Shown: positions 1-7,800, numbered from the stretch's first letter. The stretch: DNA of 64,000 bases from Inquilinus limosus DSM 16000 (GCF_000423185.1 NZ_AUHM01000021.1:62001-126000); one strand, 5' to 3'. The notes: generated by a model from the sequence alone, not told the origin. Translations and numbers: made by a program.

Positions 1-171
1 GCCTATATCGAGGTCGACGACGTCGACGCCCGGATCGCGGCAGCGAAGCAGGCCGGGGCCACGATCCTGAAGGAGCCCTTCGAAGTGCCCGGCGTCGGGC
101 GCATCGCCATCGTCCGCGACCCGACCGGCGCCGTCGCCGGCTGGATGACCTCGGCCCCCCAGGCCGGCTGA
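1..171 (+). CDS. VOC (glyoxalase-like) protein, C-terminal fragment
   Basis: The gene is cut by the window start; 56 residues remain before a TGA stop. The visible part reads as the second half of a vicinal-oxygen-chelate domain: an IEVDDVDA strand, a helix with AAKQAGA, then the ILKEPFEVPGVGRIA and DPTGAVAGWM segment that closes the beta-alpha-beta-beta-beta unit in glyoxalase and dioxygenase relatives. The family binds a metal and acts on small oxygenated or glutathione-conjugated substrates, but the substrate here cannot be told. Two hairpins follow the stop. Confidence 0.7.
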   Translation, partial: AYIEVDDVDARIAAAKQAGATILKEPFEVPGVGRIAIVRDPTGAVAGWMTSAPQAG

Positions 172-178
172 AGGCCAC

Positions 179-269
179 GCTGCCCCACAATTGGGCAGCC
201 TCGATGATCCTGTGATCGGTTCTTGAGCGATCCGGCGGGGAGCCAGGCCGCCTCTGGAGGCGGCCTGGC
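179..269 (+). terminator. Two hairpins after the VOC gene
   Basis: A 7-bp stem (179-185 with 193-199) and a perfect 12-bp GC stem (242-253 with 258-269, 4-nt loop) follow the VOC stop. Neither has a real T-tract, so factor-independent termination is uncertain. They occupy most of the gap before the MFS gene. Confidence 0.4.
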
Positions 270-373
270 CCTGAAAAGCCTGGATCTTCTCCGCGATCGA
301 CAAGTTGGCACGGTTCCTGCGGGACGCGATCCGGCCGCGAAAGGCCAGTTCAGCATCGCGTTCCGGAGCAGCC

Positions 374-1621
374 ATGGCCGACGTCAATCAACCGCCCGCA
401 AGCCCGACCTGCAGCCCCGATCGGGCGCTGTGGATCTCGACCGTGGCCTTCACCCTGTGCTTCGCGGTCTGGACGCTGTTCGCGATCATCGGCATCCGCA
501 TCAAGCAGGAGCTCGGGCTGAGCGAAGCCGAATTCGGCCTTCTCGTCGGCACGCCGGTGCTGACGGGATCGCTCATCCGCATCCTGCTGGGCGTCTGGAC
601 CGGCCGCTACGGCGGCAGGCTCGTCTATACCGCGACGATGCTGGCGGCCGCCCTCGCGACCTTCCTGCTCTCCCGCGCCACCACCTATCCGGAGATGCTG
701 ATCGCGGGGCTCGGCGTCGGCCTCGCCGGCGGGTCCTTCGCCGTCGGCGTCGCCTATGTGTCGCCCTTCTTCCCGCCGGAGAAGCAGGGCACGGCGCTCG
801 GCATCTTCGGCGCCGGCAATGTCGGGGCGGCGGTGACGAAGTTCCTCGCGCCCTTCGTCCTTCTGGCCTGGGGCTGGCAGGCGGTGGCGGAGATCTGGGC
901 GCTGGCCCTCGCCGTCATGGCCGTCGTGTTCTGGTTCACGACCGGCGACGACCCGGACTACCGCAAGCGCAAGCTTCAGGGCGGCGCGCCGAAGCCCTTC
1001 CTGCAGGAATTCGCCCCGCTGCGGAATGCGCGGGTCTGGCGCTTCTCGCTCTACTACTTCTTCGCCTTCGGCGGCTTCGTCGCCCTGTCGCTGTGGCTGC
1101 CGCGATATCTCGTCGGGGCGTACGGCTTCGATATCGAGACCGCCGGCATGATCGCGACCGCCTATTCGATCCCCGGCAGCATCTTCCGCGCCTATGGCGG
1201 CGTCCTGTCGGACCGGATCGGCGCCCGGGCGGTCATGTATCTGGTGTTCCTGGTCTCCGCCGTGGCGACGGCGATCCTCGCCCTGCCGCCGACGCCGCCC
1301 TTCGCGATCGGCCCGATCGTCTTCGTCGCCGTCGTCTTCGTCCTCGGCTTCGTCATGAGCCTCGGCAAGGCCGCCGTCTTCAAGCACATCGCCGCCTACT
1401 ACCCGGAGAGCATCGGGGCCGTCGGCGGGGTCGTCGGGATGGTCGGCGGGCTCGGGGGCTTCCTCCTGCCCGTCGCCTTCGGGGTTCTGAAGGACCTGAC
1501 CGGCCTGTGGTCGAGCTGCTTCCTGCTCCTCCTTCTCGTCATCGCCGTCTCGCTGTGCTGGATGCACCGCACCGTGCGCCATCTCCGCCTGTCCCCGGCC
1601 CCCGCCGAAGCGTCGGCCTGA
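374..1621 (+). CDS. NarK-like major facilitator (nitrate/nitrite porter family)
   Basis: A 415-residue inner-membrane transporter with about 12 hydrophobic segments. The N-terminal half has a long first helix followed by IRIKQELGLSEAEFGLL and a GVWTGRYGGR loop, which is the MFS motif-A position of NNP-family porters. Glycine- and Asn-rich stretches (FGAGNVGAA, GLAGGSFAVG, GGVVGMVGGLGG) resemble the nitrate-signature segments of NarK. Nitrate/nitrite exchange is therefore the best guess; no nitrate reductase is nearby to support it. An in-frame start exists at 305, but 374 is preferred because GGAG precedes it at normal spacing and the product then begins like other NarK proteins. Confidence 0.75.
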   Translation: MADVNQPPASPTCSPDRALWISTVAFTLCFAVWTLFAIIGIRIKQELGLSEAEFGLLVGTPVLTGSLIRILLGVWTGRYGGRLVYTATMLAAALATFLLSRATTYPEMLIAGLGVGLAGGSFAVGVAYVSPFFPPEKQGTALGIFGAGNVGAAVTKFLAPFVLLAWGWQAVAEIWALALAVMAVVFWFTTGDDPDYRKRKLQGGAPKPFLQEFAPLRNARVWRFSLYYFFAFGGFVALSLWLPRYLVGAYGFDIETAGMIATAYSIPGSIFRAYGGVLSDRIGARAVMYLVFLVSAVATAILALPPTPPFAIGPIVFVAVVFVLGFVMSLGKAAVFKHIAAYYPESIGAVGGVVGMVGGLGGFLLPVAFGVLKDLTGLWSSCFLLLLLVIAVSLCWMHRTVRHLRLSPAPAEASA

Positions 1622-1698
1622 GACAAGGCCGACACCTGGACGACGTTATCCGACGTCGCGGTCCTGGCCGGGCGGGTCGAGGCGCTGGGCAGATTCGC

Positions 1699-1718
1699 AA
1701 CGGCGCCTTCGCGCCGTT
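1699..1718. terminator. Hairpin between convergent genes
   Basis: An 8-bp perfect stem (AACGGCGC/GCGCCGTT) with a CTTC loop lies between the convergent MFS and GFA genes. There is no T-run, so this is a weak candidate for a shared terminator. Confidence 0.3.
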
Positions 1719-1726
1719 CGTGCGAC

Positions 1727-2119
1727 CTACTCCTCGAAGCGGCTCGTGGGGTCACGATCGCGATCGTATCGTCTCTCGAGCGGAAACGGCGGCAACCAGG
1801 ACTCGCGACGGATGATCCAGCTTTCGTAGGTCGGCATCAGCTGGTCAGGCGCATCCAGGGATCCCAGGTTCACTTCGATTTCGTCTGCGCTGCGTGCGAA
1901 AACGGAGGAGCCGCAGCGGGGACAGAAAAACCGCCCGGCGTGGTCGCGCGTTTCGCCATCGATCGTCACCGCATCCTGAGGGAACACCGCGGAAGCGGAA
2001 AAAAGGGCCCCGTGATGCTTGCGGCAGTCGAGACAGTGGCAGAGGCCGACCCGGTATGGGCGTCCCGACGCCACAATTCGGACGTTGCCGCACAGGCAAC
2101 CGCCGGTGAATCTGTCCAT
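1727..2119 (-). CDS. GFA family protein (glutathione-dependent formaldehyde-activating-like)
   Basis: A 130-residue protein with the zinc-binding cysteine pattern of the GFA/CENP-V fold: CLCG near residue 8, CHCLDC near 30 and CPRCGS near 70. Founder members were proposed to help formaldehyde condense with glutathione, but most relatives have no proven activity, so only the fold is firmly predicted. The frame stays open further upstream, but the start at 2119 is preceded by a strong GGAGGAG ribosome-binding site and begins at the conserved domain. It is a single gene, convergent with the MFS transporter. Confidence 0.85.
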   Translation of the reverse strand: MDRFTGGCLCGNVRIVASGRPYRVGLCHCLDCRKHHGALFSASAVFPQDAVTIDGETRDHAGRFFCPRCGSSVFARSADEIEVNLGSLDAPDQLMPTYESWIIRRESWLPPFPLERRYDRDRDPTSRFEE

Positions 2120-2227
2120 GCTGCCTCTCCTCCAAATCAAGCGGTCGGAAGGGTTATTATGCCTCCGCTCGCAGTGGGATTCTGCGTCGGATTGACCACG
2201 CCGGCCCCGCGCCGTTATGGTGCGGGC

Positions 2228-2381
2228 ATGCTTCGTGCCGTTTCCCTTCGCCTGCAACAACGCCGCCGCATTCCGGCGGTCGCTGTCGCTTGCGCGCCCG
2301 GGACGAGGTCCGACCGACGGTCTTCCTGACCGGACGCCGACCGCCCGACGCACGACGCCCCGCCGCACCGGCGGGGTTTTT
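2228..2381 (+). promoter_or_regulatory. Possible leader peptide and attenuator upstream of the LysE gene
   Basis: A short ORF (2228-2329, 33 codons) contains three consecutive CGC arginine codons at 2261-2269. These lie inside a CCGCCG/CGGCGG hairpin. Downstream is a perfect 8-bp GC stem (2358-2365 with 2369-2376, CAC loop) followed by five T, which is a textbook intrinsic terminator 44 nt before the LysE start codon. The CGGCGG at about 2274-2279 can also pair with the terminator's 5' arm, giving an alternative structure. The terminator is seen directly; attenuation is inference, and the leader lacks a good ribosome-binding site. Confidence 0.4.
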
Positions 2382-2424
2382 CATATCCGATCCTCGCCGG
2401 CCCCTCCTGCCTTCGGAGAGCCCG

Positions 2425-3042
2425 ATGATCGACCCGCACCTCCTTCTCGCCTTCAGCGCCACCGTCACCCTGGTCATCCTGATCCCGGGGCCGAACGTCG
2501 CCCTGATCGTCGCCAACAGCGTCGCCTGGGGCCCGCGCTACGGCCTCTTGACCGTGTTCGGCACCAGCTCCGCCATGGTGCTGCAGCTCGGCCTCACCGC
2601 CCTCGGCATGGCCGAGGCGCTGGGCACCGCCGGCGGCTGGTTCGAGACGCTGCGCTGGATCGGCGTCGCCTATCTGGTCTGGCTCGGCATCACCCATTGG
2701 CGCAGCCCGCCGGCCGACCTGACCCGGATTGCGGCGCAGCCGAAATCCGCCGGCGCGATCTACGGCCGCGCCCTGCTGGTGTCGCTGACCAACCCGAAGA
2801 CGCTGCTGTTCTACGGCGCCTTCTTCCCGCAGTTCGTCGATCCGGCGCGGCCGGCCGGCGCCCAGGTCGCGCTGCTGTCGGCGGCGTTCCTCGTGCTGGC
2901 CGTGGCGCTGGACAGCGGCTGGGCGCTGCTGGCCGGCCGCGCCCGGATGCTGCTGGCCCGCCACGGCCGGCTGCGGCAGCGGATCACCGGCAGCCTGCTG
3001 GTCGGCGCCGGCATCGGCCTGGCCCTCGCCCGGGGCAAGTGA
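2425..3042 (+). CDS. LysE/RhtB family amino-acid exporter
   Basis: A 205-residue inner-membrane protein with about six hydrophobic segments. It opens with the family pattern: a first helix containing LVILIPGPNVALIVANS, then GPRYGL, and a mid-protein segment SLTNPKTLLFYGAFFPQF, a strong LysE/RhtB signature. Members export amino acids (lysine, arginine, threonine, homoserine) or related metabolites; the substrate cannot be assigned from sequence. The start at 2425 has CGGAGAG at proper spacing and avoids a non-conserved upstream extension. An intrinsic terminator sits just upstream in its leader, so expression may be controlled by premature termination. Confidence 0.9.
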   Translation: MIDPHLLLAFSATVTLVILIPGPNVALIVANSVAWGPRYGLLTVFGTSSAMVLQLGLTALGMAEALGTAGGWFETLRWIGVAYLVWLGITHWRSPPADLTRIAAQPKSAGAIYGRALLVSLTNPKTLLFYGAFFPQFVDPARPAGAQVALLSAAFLVLAVALDSGWALLAGRARMLLARHGRLRQRITGSLLVGAGIGLALARGK

Positions 3043-3058
3043 CCGTGCATACGTTGAC

Positions 3059-3083
3059 GATTATATAATCGCAGGCGCATATA
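3059..3083. promoter_or_regulatory. Palindromic operator candidate of the ArsR gene
   Basis: A perfect 12-bp palindrome GATTATATAATC (3059-3070) overlaps an imperfect inverted repeat TATAATCGC-ag-GCGCATATA (3064-3083). Both lie in the short AT-rich gap directly before the ArsR start codon. A TTGACG hexamer (3054-3059) overlaps the palindrome. Position and symmetry fit an autoregulatory site; this is inference. Confidence 0.5.
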
Positions 3084-3088
3084 CGCTC

Positions 3089-3418
3089 ATGGACGTGTTC
3101 GAAGTGGTGGCGGAACCGCATCGCCGGGCGATCCTCGACCTGCTCTCCGACCAGCCGCGGCCGGCGGGCGAGATCGTCGCCGCCTTCCCGGCCCTGACCC
3201 AGCCCGCGGTGTCGCGCCATCTCCGGGTGCTGCGCGAGGCCGGGCTGGTCGAGGCCCGGCCGGCGGCGCAGCAGCGGATCTATGCGCTGAAGCCGGATCG
3301 GCTGGCCGAGCTGGACGCTTGGCTGCAGCGCTTCCGCCGCCACTGGGCCGACCATCTCGACGCGCTGGAGCGGCACCTCGCCGCCACCGCGCCGCACCGA
3401 CGGGACGACCAGCCATGA
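3089..3418 (+). CDS. ArsR-family winged-helix regulator
   Basis: A 109-residue DNA-binding protein. It has the compact ArsR layout: FEVVAEPHRRAILDLLSD at the start, a recognition helix LTQPAVSRHLRVLREAGLV around residues 48-66, then a wing rich in Arg. The cysteine pair used by metal-sensing members is absent. This subtype typically pairs with an SRPBCC protein, as here: the next gene overlaps by four bases (ATGA) and is surely co-translated. It probably represses its own two-gene operon through the palindrome just upstream. Confidence 0.9.
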   Translation: MDVFEVVAEPHRRAILDLLSDQPRPAGEIVAAFPALTQPAVSRHLRVLREAGLVEARPAAQQRIYALKPDRLAELDAWLQRFRRHWADHLDALERHLAATAPHRRDDQP

Positions 3419-3930
3419 CCAGCCGCACCGGCACCATCATCCGCGACGGCGAGACGGCGACGATCCGCTTCGAGCGCCGCCTGCCCTATCCGATCGAGGC
3501 CGTCTGGGCGGCGCTGACCGACCCGGAGCAGCGGCGGCAATGGCTCGGCCCGACCACCATCGACCCGCGCCCGGGCGGCCGGATCGAGACCGTGGCCGAA
3601 GGCCCGCCGGTGCCGCGGGAGGTCCGCGGCATCTCCGGCCGCATCCTGGCCTGGGACCCGCCGCGGCTGCTGGAGCATGAATGGCACCAGTCGATCGTCG
3701 GCGAGACCGTGGTGCGCTACGAGCTGGAGGCGGATGGCGACGGCACCCTGCTGCGCTTCAGCCACAGCGGATTGTCGCTGCGCAATGCCGAGGGCTTCAT
3801 CCCCGGCACCCACGCCTATCTCGACCGGCTCGAGGCCCTGCTGGGCGGCACGCCGCTGCCGGTCTGGACGCAGCGCTATGCCGAGGTGCAGCCGGGCTAC
3901 GGCGGCAGCTGGTCCGGGCCGGCAGGCTGA
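3415..3930 (+). CDS. SRPBCC (AHSA1-like) domain protein
   Basis: A 171-residue START/Bet v 1-type ligand-binding fold. The opening RRLPYPIEAVWAALTDPEQRRQWLGP is the hallmark of the AHSA1/polyketide-cyclase-like branch, and later segments (LEHEWH, TLLRFSHSGL) match its strands. Members bind hydrophobic ligands in a central cavity; the ligand is unknown here. The start codon overlaps the stop of the ArsR regulator, so the pair forms one operon, a widespread arrangement in which the regulator may sense the same compound. Confidence 0.88.
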   Translation: MTSRTGTIIRDGETATIRFERRLPYPIEAVWAALTDPEQRRQWLGPTTIDPRPGGRIETVAEGPPVPREVRGISGRILAWDPPRLLEHEWHQSIVGETVVRYELEADGDGTLLRFSHSGLSLRNAEGFIPGTHAYLDRLEALLGGTPLPVWTQRYAEVQPGYGGSWSGPAG

Positions 3931-3991
3931 CGGCCGGACTCCGGCGGCGGACCGGCGTATGCTGGGTCCGCACCGCGATGGAGGCCGGGTC

Positions 3992-4345
3992 ATGCGACTG
4001 CCGCGGAACGCGATCCTGCTGCGCATCTTCATCGGCGAGAACGACCGCCACGATGGCCGACCGCTCTACGAGGCGATCGTGCTGAAGGCGCGCGAGGCCG
4101 GGCTGGGCGGCGCCACGGTGCTGCGCGGCCCGATGGGCTTCGGCCATTCCAGCCGCCTGCACACCGCCAAGATCCTGCGTCTGTCCGAGGACCTGCCGCT
4201 GATCATCGAGATCGTCGACGCCGAGCCGAAGATCGAGGCCTTCCTGCCGGTGCTCGACGGCATGATGTCGAGCGGCCTGGTGACGCTGGAGAAGGTGCAG
4301 GTGCTGCAATACGGCACGGCCCGGACCGAGCCGCCGGAGGCGTAG
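3992..4345 (+). CDS. DUF190 family protein
   Basis: A 117-residue cytosolic protein matching the DUF190 pattern: LLRIFIGENDRHDGRPLYEAIVLKAREAGLGGATVLRGPMGFG then IIEIVDAEPKIEAFLPVLD. DUF190 proteins resemble PII-like trimers and are often encoded beside the fluoride channel CrcB; here crcB lies about 2.5 kb downstream on the same strand, separated by three minus-strand genes. Function is unproven. The start at 3992 is the ATG just before the conserved domain, with a GAGG nearby; the frame is open further upstream but overlaps the SRPBCC gene. Confidence 0.85.
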   Translation: MRLPRNAILLRIFIGENDRHDGRPLYEAIVLKAREAGLGGATVLRGPMGFGHSSRLHTAKILRLSEDLPLIIEIVDAEPKIEAFLPVLDGMMSSGLVTLEKVQVLQYGTARTEPPEA

Positions 4346-4359
4346 CCGCCGAAGCCGGC

Positions 4360-4929
4360 TCAGCGTGCCTCGTCGACGATCGTCAGCCAGGGCCAGCGTG
4401 CCCGATAGACCTCCGCCTTGGCGCGGAACAGCTCGGGCGACGGGTTCAGCGGATTGGGCCGGAGGATACCCGCAACCATGTCCTCGAGCCCGTTCGGGGC
4501 GTACAGCCGGCCCGTCGCCACCTCGATGCCGATGCAGGTGCATTGCACGAGATAGCGGTCGATGCCGTCGGTGGCCGAGCAAAGCTGCGGATAGGGGCTG
4601 CCGAAGCGCTTTTGGTACCAGAGATGGACCCGTGCCTGGTTCTTGATCTCGATCGGCGCGCCGAGGTCCGCGAACAGGGACGCAGCCTCCCGGATCACCG
4701 CATCCTCCGCCTCCCAGGACAGGTCGCGGTCGTCGAAGTAGAAGACGTCGTAGTCCTTGACCGCCGTCCCCGGCGGCTGGCCGGAGCGCCGGTTCCACAC
4801 CGCCTGGAACAGGCATCCGGCGGTCAGGAAGCATTGCCGGAGACCAAGGCCGGGCAGCCGCCGTATCAGCGCGGCGTTCACCGGGTTCTCCATCGCCCAG
4901 GCGATGACGTCGTCATCCGAGACCGGCAT
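4360..4929 (-). CDS. Nucleotidyltransferase family protein (PF06042-like)
   Basis: A 189-residue protein. The FLTAGCLFQAVWNRRSG segment followed by VKDYDVFYFDD (an Asp-x-Asp-type metal site) and a QARVHLWYQKRFG motif matches the small bacterial nucleotidyltransferase-like family once called DUF925. The fold predicts transfer of a nucleotide to an unknown acceptor; no substrate is established. The ATG at 4929 overlaps the stop codon of the upstream epimerase gene (ATGA), so the two are translationally coupled. It is convergent with the DUF190 gene. Confidence 0.8.
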   Translation of the reverse strand: MPVSDDDVIAWAMENPVNAALIRRLPGLGLRQCFLTAGCLFQAVWNRRSGQPPGTAVKDYDVFYFDDRDLSWEAEDAVIREAASLFADLGAPIEIKNQARVHLWYQKRFGSPYPQLCSATDGIDRYLVQCTCIGIEVATGRLYAPNGLEDMVAGILRPNPLNPSPELFRAKAEVYRARWPWLTIVDEAR

Positions 4930-5474
4930 CACTGCTCCGCGATCGGCAGCGCCCGCCGGAACTCCGCGGCCAGGCGGTCGTCGTCCCAGCAATTCCGCCT
5001 CAGCCAGTCCGGCGCCGCGGCCAGCTCGGCCGGGTCATGCGGCACCCAGCCGACGCGGATCACCCGGGCGGAGCGCTGTCCCGCCGCATACATCGCCGCC
5101 AGGCTCTCCAGCGCCAGCTTGGACCGGCCATAGCTGTTGATCGCGGCGCCGTTCTTCGGCGCGGCCCAGTCCGAGGAGGCGACGACGATCCGCCCGACGC
5201 CGTGCGCCGCGCAGGCCGCGAACAGCCGGGCGGCGTCGACCACGGCCTGCCAATGCACCGCCTCCGGCGCGTCCGGATCGGCCGAGGTCGCCAGATGGAT
5301 CAGCGCATCCGCGCCCCGCAGCACCGCGGCGATCGCCGGGTCGCCGTAGTCGACGATCGAGAGATCGGCGCGGATCTCCGCCCCCGCCGCCCGGTCGATG
5401 CCTATGCAGCCGGGGAAGGCCCGCCGCAGCCGCCGCCCGATATTGCCCTCGGATCCGGTGATGATCAGCTTCAC
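4929..5474 (-). CDS. NAD-dependent epimerase/dehydratase family protein (short)
   Basis: A 181-residue extended-SDR relative. It shows the glycine-rich nucleotide-binding start (ITGSEGNIGRRL), the D-x-x-D region (DLSIVDYGDP), a VVASSDW strand and the catalytic-type YGRSK. It is shorter than typical epimerases (about 300 residues), so the substrate-binding C-terminal part is reduced. It may be a sugar-nucleotide or lactone-type dehydrogenase; the reaction is unknown. It overlaps by four bases with the downstream nucleotidyltransferase gene, forming a two-gene operon. Confidence 0.8.
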   Translation of the reverse strand: MKLIITGSEGNIGRRLRRAFPGCIGIDRAAGAEIRADLSIVDYGDPAIAAVLRGADALIHLATSADPDAPEAVHWQAVVDAARLFAACAAHGVGRIVVASSDWAAPKNGAAINSYGRSKLALESLAAMYAAGQRSARVIRVGWVPHDPAELAAAPDWLRRNCWDDDRLAAEFRRALPIAEQ

Positions 5475-5516
5475 GGTCCCTTCCGGTCAGGTGAGAGGAC
5501 GTTCGCAGTTTGATTG

Positions 5517-5644
5517 CCTCTCCCGCTTGCGGGAGAGGTCGGAGACGCGAAGCGGCTCCGGGTGAGGGGAGTTTGTCGAGGCCAGTGCCGGCCCTCACCC
5601 GGTCTCGCTGCGCGAGCCCGACCTCTCCCGCCAGGCGGGAGAGG
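5517..5644. repeat. Mosaic palindromic intergenic repeat (BIME-like)
   Basis: Three nested inverted repeats fill the gap between two minus-strand genes. There is a 10-bp stem with TT loop (5517-5538), an 11-bp pair CCGGGTGAGGG (5558-5568) with CCCTCACCCGG (5592-5602), and an 11-bp stem with one-base loop (5622-5644). The two outer stems share CCTCTCCCGC/GCGGGAGAGG, so the unit is roughly mirror symmetric. This type of CTCTCCCGC repeat is common between alphaproteobacterial genes. Confidence 0.8.
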
Positions 5645-5675
5645 TTGCGCGCCTGCCCACGCTTCGTCAGCCCCC

Positions 5676-6761
5676 TCAGTCTTCCGGCCCTTCCGGCTTC
5701 GCCTTGGGATCGAAGTCGAAATAGCGGAAGGTTGCCGCCATATGCGGCGGCAGGGGGGCGGTGACGTCGATGGTGCCGCGGGTCGGGTGCGGCAGCACCA
5801 GCCGGCGGGCGTGCAGATGCAACTGCCGCGGCAGCTCGGCCCCGGCGATCACGGCCTTGCCGGCGCCGTACTTGCCGTCGCCCAGGATCGGCGTGCCCAG
5901 CGCCGCCATGTGCAGGCGCAGCTGATGGGTGCGGCCGGTGACCGGCCACATCGCGACGAAGGCGGCGTGCTGGGCCGCGGCCTCGACCACCGTGTAGTCG
6001 GTGACGGCGCGCAGCCCCTCCTCGTCCCCGTCCTCGACCACGCGGCCGACGTTGTTCGGCGACCGCGCCAGGGGCAGGTCGATGCGGCCCTGGCGCGGCT
6101 GCGGCACCCCCGCCGTCACCGCCCAGTACTCCTTGCGCGTCGCGCGCTCCCGGAACGCCTCGCTCAGCCGCCGCGTCGCCTTGGCGCTGCGGCCGATCAG
6201 CAGCACGCCCGAGGTCTCCTGGTCCAGGCGATGGACCAGCCGCGGCCGCTCCCGCGCGTCGAACTGCAGATGGTCGAGCAGCCCGTCGACATGCGCCCGG
6301 ACCTTGCCGCCGCCCTGGGTCGCCAAGCCGGCCGGCTTGTTCAGCACGATCACGTCGTCGTCGATCAGCAGGATGGCGCGCTTCAGCTCCGCCGCCAGGC
6401 TTTCCGTCTTCTCCGCCTTCAGCGGCATCGGCGCGCGCGGCACCGGCGGCTGCGCCGCGGCGTCGTCCAGCGGCGGGATGCGGATGGTCTGGCCGGCCTC
6501 CAGCCGCTGCGCCGCCTTGGCGCGTTTGCCGTCGACCCGGATCTGCCCGGTGCGCAGCAGCTTCTCCAGCCGGCCATGGGTCAGGCCCGGGAAGCGCTGG
6601 CGGAACCAGCGGTCCAGCCGCAGCTCGCCCTCATCCTGCGACACCGCGACATTTTGCACGCCGCCCCCGCCCGGGCCCGCAGGCCGGGGGGTGGCGCCGG
6701 CGCGGGGCTTCGGCGCAGGATGGGCGTTGCGGTGCTTCGGCGGGGCTGGCATTCGGCTCAT
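5676..6761 (-). CDS. RluA-family 23S rRNA pseudouridine synthase (RluC/RluD type)
   Basis: A 361-residue enzyme that converts uridine to pseudouridine in RNA. After a basic, Pro-rich tail of about 50 residues comes an S4 RNA-binding domain (LRLDRWFRQRFPGLTHGRLEKLL, then GQIRVDGKRAK). The catalytic domain follows, with the motif HRLDQETSGVLL carrying the active-site Asp, and TGRTHQLRLHMAALG. The order S4-RluA and the length fit RluC, with RluD as the alternative. The start at 6761 is the first ATG giving a family-like N-terminus; ATG 6752 is also possible, and neither has a clear ribosome-binding site. Confidence 0.85.
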   Translation of the reverse strand: MSRMPAPPKHRNAHPAPKPRAGATPRPAGPGGGGVQNVAVSQDEGELRLDRWFRQRFPGLTHGRLEKLLRTGQIRVDGKRAKAAQRLEAGQTIRIPPLDDAAAQPPVPRAPMPLKAEKTESLAAELKRAILLIDDDVIVLNKPAGLATQGGGKVRAHVDGLLDHLQFDARERPRLVHRLDQETSGVLLIGRSAKATRRLSEAFRERATRKEYWAVTAGVPQPRQGRIDLPLARSPNNVGRVVEDGDEEGLRAVTDYTVVEAAAQHAAFVAMWPVTGRTHQLRLHMAALGTPILGDGKYGAGKAVIAGAELPRQLHLHARRLVLPHPTRGTIDVTAPLPPHMAATFRYFDFDPKAKPEGPED

Positions 6762-6803
6762 CGGCGCTGTGTAGCATGGCGGGATCGAAGAGGGGATCGT
6801 CGC

Positions 6804-7202
6804 GTGGGGGCTTATCTGTGGGTCGCGGCCGGCAGCGCGCTCGGCGGCATGGCGCGCTACTGGTGCTCGGGGCTGATCGCCGAGCGCGTCGGCGAGACCT
6901 TTCCCTGGGGCACGCTGGTCATCAACATCCTCGGTTCCTTCGTCATCGGCGTCTTCGGCGCGTTGACCGGGCCGGACGGCCGCTTCATGGTCAGCCCGGA
7001 TGTCCGGGTCTTCGTCATGGTCGGGCTGTGCGGCGGCTACACCACCTTCTCCTCCTTCAGCCTGCAGACGCTGGCGCTGATGCAGGCGGGGGAATGGGCG
7101 CGGGCCGGCGCCAATATCCTGCTGTCGGTGCTGCTGTGCCTCGTGGCGGTCTGGCTCGGCGTCGTGGCGGCCGGGGCGATCAACGCTCTCAGGGGCGCAT
7201 GA
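6804..7202 (+). CDS. crcB: Fluoride ion channel/exporter CrcB
   Basis: A 132-residue four-helix membrane protein that forms a dimeric fluoride channel. Family motifs are all visible: GGMARY in the first helix, WGTLVINILGSFVIGVFG, and the signature GLCGGYTTFSSFS, whose Phe and Ser/Thr residues line the fluoride pathway. It starts with GTG at 6804 after a GAGGGG ribosome-binding site. Only about 40 nt separate it from the divergent pseudouridine synthase gene, so there is no room for a fluoride riboswitch. Confidence 0.95.
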   Translation: MGAYLWVAAGSALGGMARYWCSGLIAERVGETFPWGTLVINILGSFVIGVFGALTGPDGRFMVSPDVRVFVMVGLCGGYTTFSSFSLQTLALMQAGEWARAGANILLSVLLCLVAVWLGVVAAGAINALRGA

Positions 7203-7292
7203 CGGCACTGGATTTTCCCGCCATCCGCGCATAAAGGGATATTATCGCCGCGCAAGCGGATCGAGTCGGGTCAGGACGGGGAGAACGGGGCG

Positions 7293-7796
7293 ATGAGGCT
7301 CGGGATCGTGGCGGGAACCGTGCTGCTGGGGCTGCTGGCGGGCTGCGGGCCGAAGCCGCTGCCGCCCGACCCGACCGCCGAGGACCTGACGGCGCACGGC
7401 GCCAAGCCGATTCCGCGGGTGGCTCTGCTCGAACGGCTGACCGACAAGACGGTCTACGGCACCTTCTCGGTCGACACCAACACCGACAAGGCCGGCGACG
7501 CCTGGACCGAGTATTTCGCTCCGGACGGGCAGCTCTGGTACCGCGACCGGCGCACCACCTTCCGCGGCCGCTGGCGCGTGCCGGACGACCGGGACGAGCT
7601 GTGCCTGAGCTTCCGCGAAGGCGAGGAGCGCTGCGCCAGGCTCTACGAGCTGGGCAACACCCTGCAGTTCATCTCCGTGGCCCAGGGTCCCTATCAGGGC
7701 CGCGCCGTCTCCTATGCCGACAAGACGGCCGACGGCGACGCCGAGGGCTTCGTGCCGAAGCCGCCGGAGCCGCGTCAGCGCCGGCAGCGGAAGTAG
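7293..7796 (+). CDS. Hypothetical lipoprotein
   Basis: A 167-residue exported protein with a short hydrophobic signal ending in a lipobox (LLAGC) near residue 18, so it is likely lipid-anchored in the periplasm. The mature part has WTEYFAPDGQLWYRDRRTTFRGRWRV, DELCLSF and ERCARLYE. Similar short beta-rich segments, with two conserved-looking cysteines, are frequent in uncharacterised alphaproteobacterial secreted proteins. The tail is Pro/Arg-rich. No function can be assigned. It is convergent with the DUF2459 gene. Confidence 0.75.
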   Translation: MRLGIVAGTVLLGLLAGCGPKPLPPDPTAEDLTAHGAKPIPRVALLERLTDKTVYGTFSVDTNTDKAGDAWTEYFAPDGQLWYRDRRTTFRGRWRVPDDRDELCLSFREGEERCARLYELGNTLQFISVAQGPYQGRAVSYADKTADGDAEGFVPKPPEPRQRRQRK

Positions 7797-7800
7797 GGGC

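Noticed and set aside
6762-6803. Fluoride riboswitch before crcB
   Set aside because: Only about 40 nt separate the divergent genes and no crcB-motif structure fits.
7199-7234. An 11-codon ORF overlapping the crcB stop
   Set aside because: Too short, no homology cue, and explained by chance.
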